A stretch of DNA of 64,000 nt from Pseudoalteromonas aliena SW19 (lineage in GTDB: Bacteria; Pseudomonadota; Gammaproteobacteria; Enterobacterales; Alteromonadaceae). Shown here one piece after another: positions 28,527 through 37,923 of this stretch (positions are counted from its first letter, which is position 1; each line of letters starts with the position of its first letter). The position numbers and the translations under genes are program-made. The stretch spans positions 1 to 64,000 of the forward strand of contig NZ_AQGU01000025.1 in the NCBI RefSeq assembly GCF_014905615.1, in the 5' to 3' direction. Under the pieces are notes generated by a model, which was not told where the DNA came from, did no database searches, and worked only from the letters and a program-made list of their open reading frames with translations.

Positions 28527-28560
28527 TTTGCATAATGAAAATAAAATGATTGCAACATGC
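28527..28560 (+). promoter_or_regulatory. Candidate activator-binding sites upstream of the LruC gene
   Basis: TTTGCATAATGAAA at 28527 and, inverted, ATTGCAACATGC at 28549-28560. Both resemble the motif TTTGCATAWTGCNAT seen near three other sigma-54-type promoters in the window (33889, 40433 inverted, 44857). The first copy is about 85 bases upstream of the -24 box, where enhancer sites are expected. Confidence 0.5.
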
Positions 28561-28612
28561 ACAAAATAATTTAGCTATATTTTTTTTGCTTTAAAATTCA
28601 TGTGATTATAAT

Positions 28613-28630
28613 CTGGAGTGAGGCTTGCAT
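28613..28630 (+). promoter_or_regulatory. Sigma-54-type promoter of the LruC gene
   Basis: CTGGAGTGAGGCTTGCAT: GG at 28615-28616, ten bases, GC at 28627-28628, with TTGCA as the -12 box. This is the -24/-12 spacing of sigma-54 promoters, and the match to TGGNNNGNNNNTTGCA is good. Start of transcription would be near 28640, 27 bases before the ATG. Confidence 0.7.
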
Positions 28631-28666
28631 TAATATTTTCACTTAATAAATAAGGGCGAACTTATT

Positions 28667-30862
28667 ATGAAATTAACCCAACTTACCACAGCATGCTTAT
28701 CATTAATTCCCTGCGTTGTTTTTAGTCAATCATTTGATACATGCCCTAGTCAGGCTTTTTTGATGCAAGACTCTAAAGCGCAACTTTATGGTATAGATTT
28801 AGTTTCAGCCAAACCGACTGTTTTATCTTCACAATTAACCTTTGCAAATGAAGTCAATAATGAAAGTGTTAACGCAATTGGTTTTAACTATAAAGATCAG
28901 TATCTATATGGTTTTAGCAAGCAATCACCTAGTAGTATTGTGCAAATAGGTGATGATTTTGAAATGAAACGCTTGGATGTTAATGGCCTTCCAGCAACTA
29001 ACTTTTACGTTGGCGATATTCAAGTAACAGGAGATGGAAGCAGCCAACGCGCATCGTATTTTGTGTACCACCCTAATTATGGGCTTTACTCTATTGACTT
29101 AAATGGGGATTTAGATGGCGCTATCACAGCCGAACTTCTACCTAACACTAATAATTGGAAGTTAAGTATATTTGATTTTGCATTTCATCCTACAAGTAAC
29201 TTGCTCTACGCCGTTGAGTCTAACGGAGACTTACACGAAATAAATATTGCAGCAAATACAAGCAAGTTTATCACGCAAGTAGATATTGGCGACGATACGG
29301 GGGCATTTGGTGCTGCCTATTTTGACATTAACGGACAGTTTTATTTTAGTAATAATAAAAGTGGTAAAATTCATAAGGTTGATTTAAACGTTAGTCCGGT
29401 TGTGGGCTACACACCGATAGCAAATGTATTTACGTCAGGTCCTAAATCAAGCCAAAATGATGGTGCACGCTGCGCCATTGCAGAAGTAAAAGTGACAGAC
29501 AGCTCAATTGATTTTGGTGATGCACCAGCACCTTACAACACAAGTTTGGAGCAAAGTGGTGCAAGGCATTTATTCGATCCTAACAGTACTGGCAGTGATT
29601 TAATTTATTTAGGTGATTCGGTTGATGGTGAAAATATAAATACGGATGCTGATTTAATTAATACCCCAATTGATGCCTCTGATGATGGCGTAAGCTTTGT
29701 AACAGCAATATCAGCAGGGCAAAGCAGCCAAATTATTGTTAACGCGTCAGCATCGAGCTTTTTATATGCATGGTTTGACTGGGACCAAAATGGCACTTTT
29801 AGCGAAGACGAAAGAGTGGTTACCAAATTAGCCTTGAATCAAGGTGATAACAGCATTTTAATCAGTGTCCCTAGCAACACAAAATCAGGCCAAACATGGG
29901 CGCGTTTTAGAGTTACAGATGGCACAGAAGCATCACTCATTACAGCCACGGGTGGCGTACTAGGCGGAGAAGTTGAAGATTACGAAATCACAACATTTGC
30001 AAGCGCAGTTTATCCTGGTGAGAACGATTGGGTAACACTTGCCTATGAGGATAAATGGCCGTATGCAGGTGATTATGATTTTAATGATGTAGTTATTAAT
30101 TACAGAACGACCCAGCTAATAGAGGGCAGTAATGTGGTTGGCTACAAAATTGATGGTCAACTTATAGGCATAGGTGCTACTTATCATAATGGTTTTGCGG
30201 TGAGGTTAAAAGAAACAATAAATGGAGAATCACGTTCTATTTTAAGTAGTGAAGTTGATGAAGATGCCATTGTGTTTGTTATAGATGGTCAACTTCAAAG
30301 TGAAAGTTATTTAGAAGCAAATCGTAATGATGCGATATTAATTTTCATGCAAGATACATGGACTCATGTATCTAAACAAACTGGCTGTAGCTACTTTAGA
30401 ACAGAAGATAACTGTGATACGAATGTTAAAGTTACATTTAGTATGACTATTCCATTAAAAGCTCCAAAAGCAAAAGCGGCTTCGCCAGGTTCACTTCTTG
30501 ATCCCTTTATTTTTGCATCAGAGGGCTTTTATCATGGTGATTTTTTAATAGATAAAGAAGCTAGAAGCTGGGAAGTGCATGTAAAAAACCAAGCGCCAAC
30601 TGAAGCATTCGATTCCTCACTATATAGTTTTGCTGGCTCTGACGATGTGAGCGATCAAGCTCGGGGTTTGTATTTTCTTAGCCAGAGCGGTTTACCTTGG
30701 GCAATGGAAGTAGGTATGCAATGGCTACATCCGTTAGAGGGGGTTGATATAACAGACGCTTATGAGAGTTTTGCTGAATTTGCTGAATCTTCTGGCAAAC
30801 AAAAATCACAATGGTTTAACGATTATAGTATCAGTAATGTTGTTTTAAAAGGGGAACAATAA
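28667..30862 (+). CDS. Secreted GEVED/LruC-domain protein
   Basis: Large exported protein of 731 residues: signal peptide MKLTQLTTACLSLIPCVVFS, then a beta-propeller-like N-terminal part to about 275 (GFNYKDQYLYGF, FAFHPTSNLLYAVE), a GEVED domain about 285-445 (FDWDQNGTFS, GGEVEDYEI) and an LruC domain about 450-700 (YPGENDWVTLAYEDKWP, DYDFNDVVINYR). The acidic loops DWDQNG and DYDFND look like calcium-binding sites. Proteins with this make-up are found on the surface or in the biofilm matrix of Vibrio and relatives. It is followed without a gap by a lipoprotein gene and preceded by a sigma-54-type promoter like those of the polysaccharide operons, so a matrix role is inferred. Confidence 0.88.
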   Translation: MKLTQLTTACLSLIPCVVFSQSFDTCPSQAFLMQDSKAQLYGIDLVSAKPTVLSSQLTFANEVNNESVNAIGFNYKDQYLYGFSKQSPSSIVQIGDDFEMKRLDVNGLPATNFYVGDIQVTGDGSSQRASYFVYHPNYGLYSIDLNGDLDGAITAELLPNTNNWKLSIFDFAFHPTSNLLYAVESNGDLHEINIAANTSKFITQVDIGDDTGAFGAAYFDINGQFYFSNNKSGKIHKVDLNVSPVVGYTPIANVFTSGPKSSQNDGARCAIAEVKVTDSSIDFGDAPAPYNTSLEQSGARHLFDPNSTGSDLIYLGDSVDGENINTDADLINTPIDASDDGVSFVTAISAGQSSQIIVNASASSFLYAWFDWDQNGTFSEDERVVTKLALNQGDNSILISVPSNTKSGQTWARFRVTDGTEASLITATGGVLGGEVEDYEITTFASAVYPGENDWVTLAYEDKWPYAGDYDFNDVVINYRTTQLIEGSNVVGYKIDGQLIGIGATYHNGFAVRLKETINGESRSILSSEVDEDAIVFVIDGQLQSESYLEANRNDAILIFMQDTWTHVSKQTGCSYFRTEDNCDTNVKVTFSMTIPLKAPKAKAASPGSLLDPFIFASEGFYHGDFLIDKEARSWEVHVKNQAPTEAFDSSLYSFAGSDDVSDQARGLYFLSQSGLPWAMEVGMQWLHPLEGVDITDAYESFAEFAESSGKQKSQWFNDYSISNVVLKGEQ

Positions 30863-31320
30863 TGAAAAAATCTATCATAATTTTAACACTATCAATGACT
30901 TTAACTGCATGTGGAGGAGGTGGTTCTGAGGAGACAAAAGCCCCTGCAACCGTCTCGGCACCTGCTCCTTCTTCAACAGAAGCCACTAAACCAACCGGTA
31001 TAAATACTTTAAAAATTGATGAGCAGTTTAATCTCTCCACTAAATATTCACTAAATTTGGATGTTGAGCTTGGGTTTGGTGATGTAAGAGCATATTTAAA
31101 TGTATGTCAAAAGAAAGCATCGGCACAGCGAGCAGATTATAATAATTGTATTTATAGAGGCCCACTTGCAAATAGTGCGCTTGAAACACAGCTTATCTTA
31201 AGCAGGCAAGATATTGATTTAGTCGCTGAGGTTTGGTTTTATGATAGCTCGACAGAGCCCCTTTCATATACGTGGCAATATGAACCAAACAAAGAACAAC
31301 AGTTATTTACGATGAGGTAA
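30862..31320 (+). CDS. Small lipoprotein, partner of the LruC protein
   Basis: 152 residues; the ATG overlaps the stop codon of the LruC gene by one base (TAATG), so translation is coupled. Lipoprotein signal MKKSIIILTLSMTLTACGGGG with the lipidated Cys at 17, then a Pro/Ala/Ser/Thr-rich tether and a globular part with two cysteines (NVCQKK and NNCIYRG). I do not recognise the family. It may anchor the LruC protein at the outer membrane; that is inference from coupling alone. Confidence 0.8.
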   Translation: MKKSIIILTLSMTLTACGGGGSEETKAPATVSAPAPSSTEATKPTGINTLKIDEQFNLSTKYSLNLDVELGFGDVRAYLNVCQKKASAQRADYNNCIYRGPLANSALETQLILSRQDIDLVAEVWFYDSSTEPLSYTWQYEPNKEQQLFTMR

Positions 31321-31366
31321 TCTATCAAGTCCTGTTGATCATTCGAGATTGAATCTACAGCAGTAG

Positions 31367-31605
31367 GTTTGGTATTTAACCTGAGCTCTGGTTAAGAAAT
31401 TTACTAACGTATTGAATCATGGTGATATTTAAATTTATTTTCTCTAGCCAGAGATTTTCAGTGAAAACAAGGCGTATTTACGCGTTAATAGCTGCTCGAG
31501 ATAGATTTATTATCCAGAGTTCATGTTATTTAGGCAGGGTAGCGTCTATTTATGTGGTGCGGTTATTCTCTATAAATAGGCGATAATACAGCATAAATAC
31601 CAAAC
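31367..31605. repeat. Family B interspersed repeat, copy 2
   Basis: GTTTGGTATTTA at 31367-31378 and its exact complement TAAATACCAAAC at 31594-31605 bound a 239-bp element. The inverted ends extend outward through CAGCAG and GCTGC. Inside, ATAGCTGCTCGAGATAGATT (from 31488) recurs at 40296 with one change. It fills most of the 376-base gap between the lipoprotein and the EEP gene. Confidence 0.75.
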
Positions 31606-31696
31606 ATTTGCTGCCCTTTGGATTTGTCCTAGATAGCACAAGTTTTAATCCGCAAAGATTAACAGACCCTGAAAAATTAATTAGGTCGATAAATTT

Positions 31697-32683
31697 ATGT
31701 TTAGAGTCTTCACGCTCAATAATTCGCAAATTATTTTTTTTCGGATTATTTTTTTATTAGCCGCACTGTTTTTTATTACACTTGCGTTTAATCCATTAAA
31801 TTATTTTTACGCAGAGGTACTTGTTTCTCTACGTATTCAATTATTAGCAGCAGCACTTATATGTGCTTTATTTTTGATTACGCTTAGATTATATAAAGTT
31901 GGAGTGGGGCTACTATTTATATGCATGCTAGGCCTTAGTCCAATGTTTCCTAGCTTATCTTATCAAACATCCAGTAATGAGCGGCTCCTGACGTTTAAGC
32001 AAATAAACTTAAATTATAATAATGAATACATAGACGCTCATTTATCAACCCTACTGCAACAAAAATGGGATGTGCTGATTTTACAAGAATTCAGTGACAA
32101 TAACCGTGATTTGTTGAGTCGATTCTTAAGCACAACCGATATGTTTGGTTATGAAGAAATTGAAGGCATTCCTTACGGTATTGTTGTTCTATCACGTATA
32201 CCTATGGTGTATAAACAGCAGATCAAATTAGATGCTGATAAATTAGGCTATATTAAATTAAAGTTTCTATTTGTTGATCACATTATAACGGTTTTCGTAG
32301 CACATCCTCCTTCACCGCGATCGAAACAACTATGGCAAAATAGAAATACCTTACTCGCAGCGCTAAACGAAGCGGCGCAAAATGAAGAGGGCCCGTGGAT
32401 AATAGCTGGAGATTTAAATGTTGTGCCTTGGTCTCAATATTTCGATTGGGACAACGATAGAAGCTGTTTTGGAGAACGTAGCTATGTGAGTTTTATGCCT
32501 TTTGAGCGAGGTCGATTTAGGCTGATCGGATTGCCTATTGATCATTGTATTATAAGTGAGCAAATTAGCTTGCATGGAGTCGTCGTCAGTGAGTTTAAAG
32601 GTAGCGATCATAGAATGTTAAGTTATGATCTAAGTATTAATAATACCAATTTTATTAAAAATATGATCATTCTAGCGTATTAA
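31697..32683 (+). CDS. Membrane-anchored endonuclease/exonuclease/phosphatase protein
   Basis: 328 residues with three hydrophobic segments in the first 95 residues, then an EEP-fold domain outside the membrane: LILQEFSD (metal-binding Glu), FVAHPPSP, IIAGDLNVVPWS (Asp/Asn pair), LPIDHCI and KGSDHRMLSYDL (Asp-His). These match the metal-dependent EEP active site. The substrate may be a nucleic acid, a lipid or an inositol-type phosphate; nothing decides. Odd: the last 13 codons and the stop codon lie inside a family A repeat (32643-32803), so the original C-terminus was replaced. It stands between the LruC pair and the polysaccharide cluster. Confidence 0.85.
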   Translation: MFRVFTLNNSQIIFFRIIFLLAALFFITLAFNPLNYFYAEVLVSLRIQLLAAALICALFLITLRLYKVGVGLLFICMLGLSPMFPSLSYQTSSNERLLTFKQINLNYNNEYIDAHLSTLLQQKWDVLILQEFSDNNRDLLSRFLSTTDMFGYEEIEGIPYGIVVLSRIPMVYKQQIKLDADKLGYIKLKFLFVDHIITVFVAHPPSPRSKQLWQNRNTLLAALNEAAQNEEGPWIIAGDLNVVPWSQYFDWDNDRSCFGERSYVSFMPFERGRFRLIGLPIDHCIISEQISLHGVVVSEFKGSDHRMLSYDLSINNTNFIKNMIILAY

Positions 32684-32803
32684 ATAACTCACTAACTACG
32701 TTAAAAATTATTTATATAGAACAACAATGTATCATGATTTTAGCCTTGTTATTGCGCTATTTTCTTATCGCTATAATAGATCACTAATTTATGCAATTGG
32801 TAT
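32643..32803. repeat. Family A interspersed repeat, copy 2
   Basis: Starts ATACCAAT and ends ATTGGTAT, 161 bp. Nearly identical to the copy at 40027-40187 (a handful of changes). The internal hairpin TATATAG-AACAA-CAATGTA has one mismatch here. The left 41 bases are coding: they give the end of the EEP gene. Confidence 0.9.
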
Positions 32804-32874
32804 AAAAAGACTCTGAGGTTTCACATAGAGCCTTTTTATTACTGATGGATAGTTTTCGCACATTAAACAGCTTA

Positions 32875-33795
32875 TCAAGGTGATTTGATAGACTGTTTGA
32901 TGTCGTGTAGTAAATGTTGAAAGTTACGTTTATGAGGAAATAACATAAAAGCAGCAGCTGTTAAGGAGAACGCTTTAAATTTAAGTCCGATTTCTCGGTA
33001 GTATTCACCGTAACACTCAAATATTCTTGCTTGGGCTTTGAGCCGCGTTTTAATACCAATATCATTTTTACAGCGAGAGATTATTTCTTTCATTGCATTT
33101 AGTCTGTTTTGTCTATTCGCGGTGATTGAACCTGCTCTCATTAAATACCCCATTGATATTTGTTGAGAAAAAGCAACGTCCCCAATCCTCGCTAGTTTTA
33201 ACCAGCAGTCCCAATCACTTGCGCTGTTAAGTGAGTTATCAAATTTTCCAACGTAGTTAATGGCTGATTTTTTTACGACAACAGAAGAAGTACCTATTAC
33301 ATTGGCAAATATAAGTAAATCCATTGGTGATTGGAGGTTTTGATAACCGATATGATCGCTATCAATAAACTTTGAAAATTCGGGCCAATAGGAAAAACAG
33401 TCAATAATAGATGCATATTCTTCATCGACATGCATGTAATTAGTAAAACTTAAAACACAGCTAGAATTATTTTTCATATAACTAATTTGATCAAATAATT
33501 TATCGTCAGTCCAATAATCATCAGCATCTAAAAAAGCGATATATTCACCTTTAGCTTCTGCTATAGCTTTATTTCTAACACCGACCACTCCTGTATTTTT
33601 TTGTTTAATAACTCGAATATTAGACAATGTTTTTTTTGCATTATCGAGCCATTCTACACTGCCATCGGTCGAACCATCGTCGATAACGAGTATTTCACAG
33701 TTAATATTTTTTTGCCTAACAACACTTGATATCGCCTTTGCTAAATAGGGCTTACAGTTGTAATTAGGGATAATAACACTGACCTCAATATTCAT
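32875..33795 (-). CDS. Family 2 glycosyltransferase
   Basis: GT-A fold sugar transferase: VSVIIPNYNCKPYLAKAISS at the N-terminus, EILVIDDGSTDGS near 34-46, FLDADDYW (the DXD metal site) near 95, and DWDCWLKLA further on. The start at 33795 (MNIEVSV) is chosen because AAGG lies nine bases upstream and the family begins here; the 40 codons upstream do not look homologous. It diverges from the polysaccharide operon that begins at 34002 and shares the upstream region with its activator-like motif, so it probably adds a sugar to the same polymer. Confidence 0.92.
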   Translation of the reverse strand: MNIEVSVIIPNYNCKPYLAKAISSVVRQKNINCEILVIDDGSTDGSVEWLDNAKKTLSNIRVIKQKNTGVVGVRNKAIAEAKGEYIAFLDADDYWTDDKLFDQISYMKNNSSCVLSFTNYMHVDEEYASIIDCFSYWPEFSKFIDSDHIGYQNLQSPMDLLIFANVIGTSSVVVKKSAINYVGKFDNSLNSASDWDCWLKLARIGDVAFSQQISMGYLMRAGSITANRQNRLNAMKEIISRCKNDIGIKTRLKAQARIFECYGEYYREIGLKFKAFSLTAAAFMLFPHKRNFQHLLHDIKQSIKSP

Positions 33796-33859
33796 TTTAA
33801 TAACCTTATACTTTTCAAGATAACTAGGGTTACGCAAGATAAGAGCCAATGATTTAAGC

Positions 33860-33880
33860 GCCCTGCGGGGCTGTTTTTTG
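33860..33880 (+). terminator. Terminator-like hairpin in the divergent leader
   Basis: GCCC-TGCG-GGGC followed by TGTTTTTTG on the plus strand, with no plus-strand gene just before it. It lies upstream of the sigma-54-type promoter and so would stop read-through into the polysaccharide operon. Confidence 0.5.
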
Positions 33881-33888
33881 TTTAATGG

Positions 33889-33903
33889 TTTGCATATTGC
33901 GAT
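33889..33903 (+). promoter_or_regulatory. Candidate activator-binding motif
   Basis: TTTGCATATTGCGAT, 65 bases upstream of the -24 box at 33954. The inverted site at 40433-40447 matches 14 of 15 bases and the site at 44857 matches 13 of 15. Confidence 0.5.
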
Positions 33904-33952
33904 ATATCTTCGCAAATTGAATTTTAAATGCGTATTTGCGTTGTTTTATGCT

Positions 33953-33969
33953 GGGCATAGTTCTTGCGA
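33953..33969 (+). promoter_or_regulatory. Sigma-54-type promoter of the sypI-N-like operon
   Basis: GGGCATAGTTCTTGCGA: GG at 33954-33955, ten bases, GC at 33966-33967. Reads GGGCA, six bases, TTGC, one base away from TGGCA-N6-TTGC. Transcription would start near 33979, 23 bases before the ATG at 34002. Confidence 0.75.
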
Positions 33970-34001
33970 AGTAACAGATAAGTCTATCTGGAGTTTTTAA
34001 A

Positions 34002-35153
34002 ATGAAACATATTGGCATCGTTGTTCCTAGCTTCCACATTCCATCAGAAACGTTTGTTGTGACTGAAATTAATGCCCTCGTTAATGCAGGGCATAAGGTA
34101 AGTGTACTCACGTTTGAAAATTTAAATAAATGTATAAATTTAAATTGTAGTGTGCGAATTATTGTTATAAAAAAATCGACTCAATCGGCCATTAACGCTG
34201 CACTGCAAAGACCTTTAATAGCCTTGAAAAGCAGTCTTGTAGCGAGAAGGTTCACGTCTATTTCTGTTTTATCGTTGATGGGTTATGGATTGAATATTGC
34301 TGAGATTATTCTCAAGCATCAAATCTCTCACATTCATTGTCATTTTATGCATGCGCCATTGGCCTACTCAATTATTGCCAGCAAGCTTGCTGGGGTGAGT
34401 GTTTCTTCAATTGGTCATGGCCACGATGTATACGTAAACGATTCTGATTTAAAGCTTAAACTGTCGTTGTGTGATTTCTCTGTTGCGGTATGTGAAGACA
34501 TGGCAATAAAACTGCGTAAATACAGCGCAGGTAAAATTCAATTACTTCATTGTGGAATCGACTTGAGTGTGTTTAATAATAAACCAAGCCGTTTGAGTGA
34601 GTCAGTTAAGCTTTTGTTTGTTGGCCGATTAATTGAAAAAAAGGGTCTGCAATTTTTATTACCAGCAATAAAAAAATTGACAAAAAAATACTCTATATCG
34701 CTTGATGTTGTCGGAGACGGACCTTTAATGAACGATCTCAAATATATGTGCGAACAACTTAGGATAGATAACGATGTCAAGTTTTTAGGATCAAAAAGCC
34801 CTGTATGGCTATCAAAAAATACCAGCCATTATTCTGCTTTAGTTGCGCCATTTTGTATCTCTGAAAATGGTGACCGCGATACGGGACCCGTTGTATTAAA
34901 AGAAGCTATGGCCAGCGGTATCCCTGTACTGACCACCGAATTAATGGGAGCAAAAGAAATTGTTAACGATGCCGTTGGGTTTAAATGCGAGCCTTCAAGT
35001 ATTGAAGGGCTAGAAAAGATATTAGCCAAATTTTGTGAACTTACCCCGTATGAAAGACATGAAAAAGGGTTAAATGCAAAAGAAGTGGTTGCTAAAGATT
35101 TTAATGCTAATACGCAAGCTAAAAAACTATCTAACTGGGTACAAAACCTGTAG
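34002..35153 (+). CDS. Family 4 glycosyltransferase (SypI-like)
   Basis: GT-B fold retaining transferase of 383 residues: N-terminal MKHIGIVVPSFHIPSETFV, central HCGIDLSVF and LLFVGRLIEKKGLQFLL near 205-221, and the C-terminal donor-site motif GPVVLKEAMASGIPVLTTE with the E-x7-E pattern. First gene of a run of five closely spaced genes (transferase, flippase, polymerase, acyltransferase, transferase), the same order as sypI-K-L-M-N of Vibrio fischeri. GGAG lies eight bases before the start; a sigma-54-type promoter lies just upstream. The sugar is unknown. Confidence 0.93.
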   Translation: MKHIGIVVPSFHIPSETFVVTEINALVNAGHKVSVLTFENLNKCINLNCSVRIIVIKKSTQSAINAALQRPLIALKSSLVARRFTSISVLSLMGYGLNIAEIILKHQISHIHCHFMHAPLAYSIIASKLAGVSVSSIGHGHDVYVNDSDLKLKLSLCDFSVAVCEDMAIKLRKYSAGKIQLLHCGIDLSVFNNKPSRLSESVKLLFVGRLIEKKGLQFLLPAIKKLTKKYSISLDVVGDGPLMNDLKYMCEQLRIDNDVKFLGSKSPVWLSKNTSHYSALVAPFCISENGDRDTGPVVLKEAMASGIPVLTTELMGAKEIVNDAVGFKCEPSSIEGLEKILAKFCELTPYERHEKGLNAKEVVAKDFNANTQAKKLSNWVQNL

Positions 35154-35161
35154 GAGTTATT

Positions 35162-36574
35162 ATGAATGGAATGAAGCAAATCGCATATTTTGGTTTATCT
35201 ACTTTATTTCTTAAAGTGTTAGGGTTTGCTTTATTACCTATTTCTACACGCATACTAAGCCAAGCTGAATTTGGCGAACTCAATTTTTTAGTGTCAATAT
35301 CCGCTGTTATGTCGCTGCTTCTGTGTTTAGGATTACCTGAGTTATTATTTAAGCAACACATCAGTGACCCTCAAAGAAAAAGAGCACTATTTAGAGACGC
35401 CCTTATTTTATGCGGGTTTTTAAGTTGTGTATTTATTTTTATATTATTTTATTTTATCGAGCCCTTTAGTGCATTGCTGCCAGTGCCTTTAAATACAATT
35501 GATATAAAGCTGTTAGCGGTTAACTTGGCGCTGTCATCTGTACTTAGTGTTTTATTTTGTTACTTTAGATACTATGAAATGGCTAAGCAATTTTGTGTTC
35601 TAGCCATACTTCAAGGCGCTGGCCAAACATTATGTACGCTTATTTTACTCTATTTAGGCTACGGGGTGACGGGAGTTATGGTGTCGGGTGTGATATCGAG
35701 CACTCTAGTGTTACTTATTGCGTTATCTCTGGTGATTAATCAATTGGGTATTAGTTTTAAATACATTGCATGGAACATAACGCCTAAGAATTGTTTATTT
35801 CTGCTAAGCATTATTGTCTCCTCATTGTTTGTATATGCAAACAATGGCGCAGAAAATTGGTTTATAGCAGCAAGCGTGGGTAAAGAAAAGTTAGCTCAAT
35901 ATTATGTTGTATTACAGTTTGCGTTAATGACATCGTTTACTTTTGAGCCAATTAGAATGTGGTGGTTTTCACGCCGCTTTAATGAATTAACACAAAATCG
36001 TACCAAGTATATTTTTTTATGCAAACTCAGTTTAGACATTGGTATTTTATTGTGTGCGCTAATGATTATCGTCACACCTCATATTTTTAGTATTGTATTA
36101 CCTCATAACTATCAATTAAATACTTGGCTGTTACCGAGCCTTATTGTTGTTGTTGTACTAAGGCACCACAGTGACCTATTAAATATTGGATGTTACACGC
36201 AGTTCAACGGGCTTTTTGTCACTGTGATTAACGCAATAAGTGCTTTAATCGCACTGTTATTATTAGGTTTTTTGGTACCAAAGTTTGGTGTGTCGGGAGC
36301 TGTAAGCGCTTTGGCGTGTGCCCAGTTAGTTAAAACGGGTCTGTTTGTGGCGATAAGCCAAAAGCTTGAATATTTAGCATTTAAGGTAAAAAGCTTTGTG
36401 CCAAGTTGGGTGTGTTTTTTACTTATTTATATCCTGAGTATTATTGATTTAGCACAGTACGTTTTATGGCAATTAGTGACGTTTGTTGGCTTTTTAATTG
36501 TCCTTTTTTACAAATATAAACCGCTAATAAGTAATGCGATTAAGCCATTTTTAAGGATCAGAGCGCATGATTAG
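35162..36574 (+). CDS. Polysaccharide flippase, Wzx family (SypK-like)
   Basis: Inner-membrane protein of 470 residues with about 12-14 hydrophobic helices, starting GMKQIAYFGLSTLFLKVLGF and LLPISTRILSQAEFGELNF, the usual N-terminus of MOP-superfamily O-antigen/EPS flippases. It should move lipid-linked repeat units across the membrane. Lies nine bases after the transferase and overlaps the next gene by eight bases, so expression is coupled with the polymerase. Confidence 0.92.
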   Translation: MNGMKQIAYFGLSTLFLKVLGFALLPISTRILSQAEFGELNFLVSISAVMSLLLCLGLPELLFKQHISDPQRKRALFRDALILCGFLSCVFIFILFYFIEPFSALLPVPLNTIDIKLLAVNLALSSVLSVLFCYFRYYEMAKQFCVLAILQGAGQTLCTLILLYLGYGVTGVMVSGVISSTLVLLIALSLVINQLGISFKYIAWNITPKNCLFLLSIIVSSLFVYANNGAENWFIAASVGKEKLAQYYVVLQFALMTSFTFEPIRMWWFSRRFNELTQNRTKYIFLCKLSLDIGILLCALMIIVTPHIFSIVLPHNYQLNTWLLPSLIVVVVLRHHSDLLNIGCYTQFNGLFVTVINAISALIALLLLGFLVPKFGVSGAVSALACAQLVKTGLFVAISQKLEYLAFKVKSFVPSWVCFLLIYILSIIDLAQYVLWQLVTFVGFLIVLFYKYKPLISNAIKPFLRIRAHD

Positions 36575-37919
36575 TTGGTACAAGCAGCATTGTTTAATCA
36601 TAAATGGCTTATTTATTACGGCATTAACACTTGTATTGTATACGCTATTTGGCCCTATTGCTGCGTTTGCATTATTACTACTGCCGTTTGCAGGCTTTTT
36701 AGCGGTAAAAATTAGCACCGTGTTCATCATTTTTTTTATTTTATTTAGCTATTTTAGATTACACGAGGCCTTTGTCTTTTTAATGCCTCTCAAAATCCCG
36801 AAAATGCTGGCATTGGCGTCATTGCTAGGGATTGCATGGCATTTATTTATATCAAAAACACTGAAGCCTCATTGGAGCTCAACACATTTAATTTTTGTTA
36901 TTTGGTTTGCGTGGCTAACGGTGTGTGTGTTTAGCGCAACAAACAAAGGCTTAGCAATAGAATACTGGATAGGTGTACTAGTTAAGGTATTTATCATGGT
37001 GTTTGCTATTAGCTGGTGGCTAACACGGTTCTCTCACTTTAGCTTTGTTCGCTTGGGGATTATGATCTCTGGTGTGGCGGTAGCATTAGTTGCCTTAAAT
37101 AATAAAATCAATGGCGTAGGTCTTGTAGAAGGGACGCGGGTGACTATTTCTCGAGAGTATCGATCGCAATTAGGTGATCCAAACGATTTGTCTTTAGTGC
37201 TCATGTTTCCTGTTTCTTTTTTGGCCGCTGAACTATTTGACTCTACAGCCAATAAATATCGCCGGCTCTTTGCTGCGATCGGCTTGATGTTAACTATTTC
37301 TGGCGTTATCGCTACGCAGAGCCGAGGTGGCTTATTAGGAATTGCAGCTATTTTAAGTTTCTTTTTATATCAAAAAGTAAAAAACCCTGTTGTTGTTGCT
37401 ATGTTTGCAGGTGTTGGCATGTTAGCAATGATGGTTTTTGCTGGTATTGGCGATAGACAAAGTGGTGGAGCTGTTGAAAGTGGAGTTGATGAATCAGCAA
37501 TGGGCCGACTATACGCATGGCACGCGGCAATAAATATGGCTATTTCAAATCCTCTTACGGGTGTTGGCGTTGATAATTTCTTTGTAAATTATTACTTTTA
37601 CAGCCCACACTGGGATGGCAAGAATCATGCAGTACATAGCACATGGTTTCAGGTGTTAGGTGAAACAGGCTTTGTAGGAATATGCATATTTTTACTTTTA
37701 ATTGCCAGCATTTACCGAAGCCTTTCGAGAGTTTATTGCATCAATGCACTTAACTACAATGATCAAGTGGCAGTTAATGCGAATGCGTTAAAGGCCGGTA
37801 TTATAGGGTTTATGGTTGCAGGCACATTTTTAACGCAAGCATTTACTTGGCCGCTGTATATTATTTTGGCCCTCACTATTGCGCTCGAGAAGCTCACTAT
37901 TCAAAGCAATAAGGAATAA
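36567..37919 (+). CDS. O-antigen ligase/polymerase family protein, Wzy-like (SypL-like)
   Basis: 450 residues, 10-12 membrane helices. The large periplasmic loop contains TQSRGGLLGI (near 250) and, further on, NPLTGVGVDNF and HAVHSTWFQVLGETGFVG, the WaaL/Wzy signature in which the H of HSTW and the R of SRGG are key. It should join the polysaccharide repeat units in the periplasm. Its start overlaps the flippase gene by eight bases. Confidence 0.92.
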   Translation: MISWYKQHCLIINGLFITALTLVLYTLFGPIAAFALLLLPFAGFLAVKISTVFIIFFILFSYFRLHEAFVFLMPLKIPKMLALASLLGIAWHLFISKTLKPHWSSTHLIFVIWFAWLTVCVFSATNKGLAIEYWIGVLVKVFIMVFAISWWLTRFSHFSFVRLGIMISGVAVALVALNNKINGVGLVEGTRVTISREYRSQLGDPNDLSLVLMFPVSFLAAELFDSTANKYRRLFAAIGLMLTISGVIATQSRGGLLGIAAILSFFLYQKVKNPVVVAMFAGVGMLAMMVFAGIGDRQSGGAVESGVDESAMGRLYAWHAAINMAISNPLTGVGVDNFFVNYYFYSPHWDGKNHAVHSTWFQVLGETGFVGICIFLLLIASIYRSLSRVYCINALNYNDQVAVNANALKAGIIGFMVAGTFLTQAFTWPLYIILALTIALEKLTIQSNKE

Positions 37920-37923
37920 CAGT

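Noticed and set aside
33796..33915. N-terminal extension of the family 2 glycosyltransferase
   Set aside because: The internal ATG at 33795 has a good ribosome site and the family fold starts there; the upstream 40 codons are basic and without similarity to the fold.
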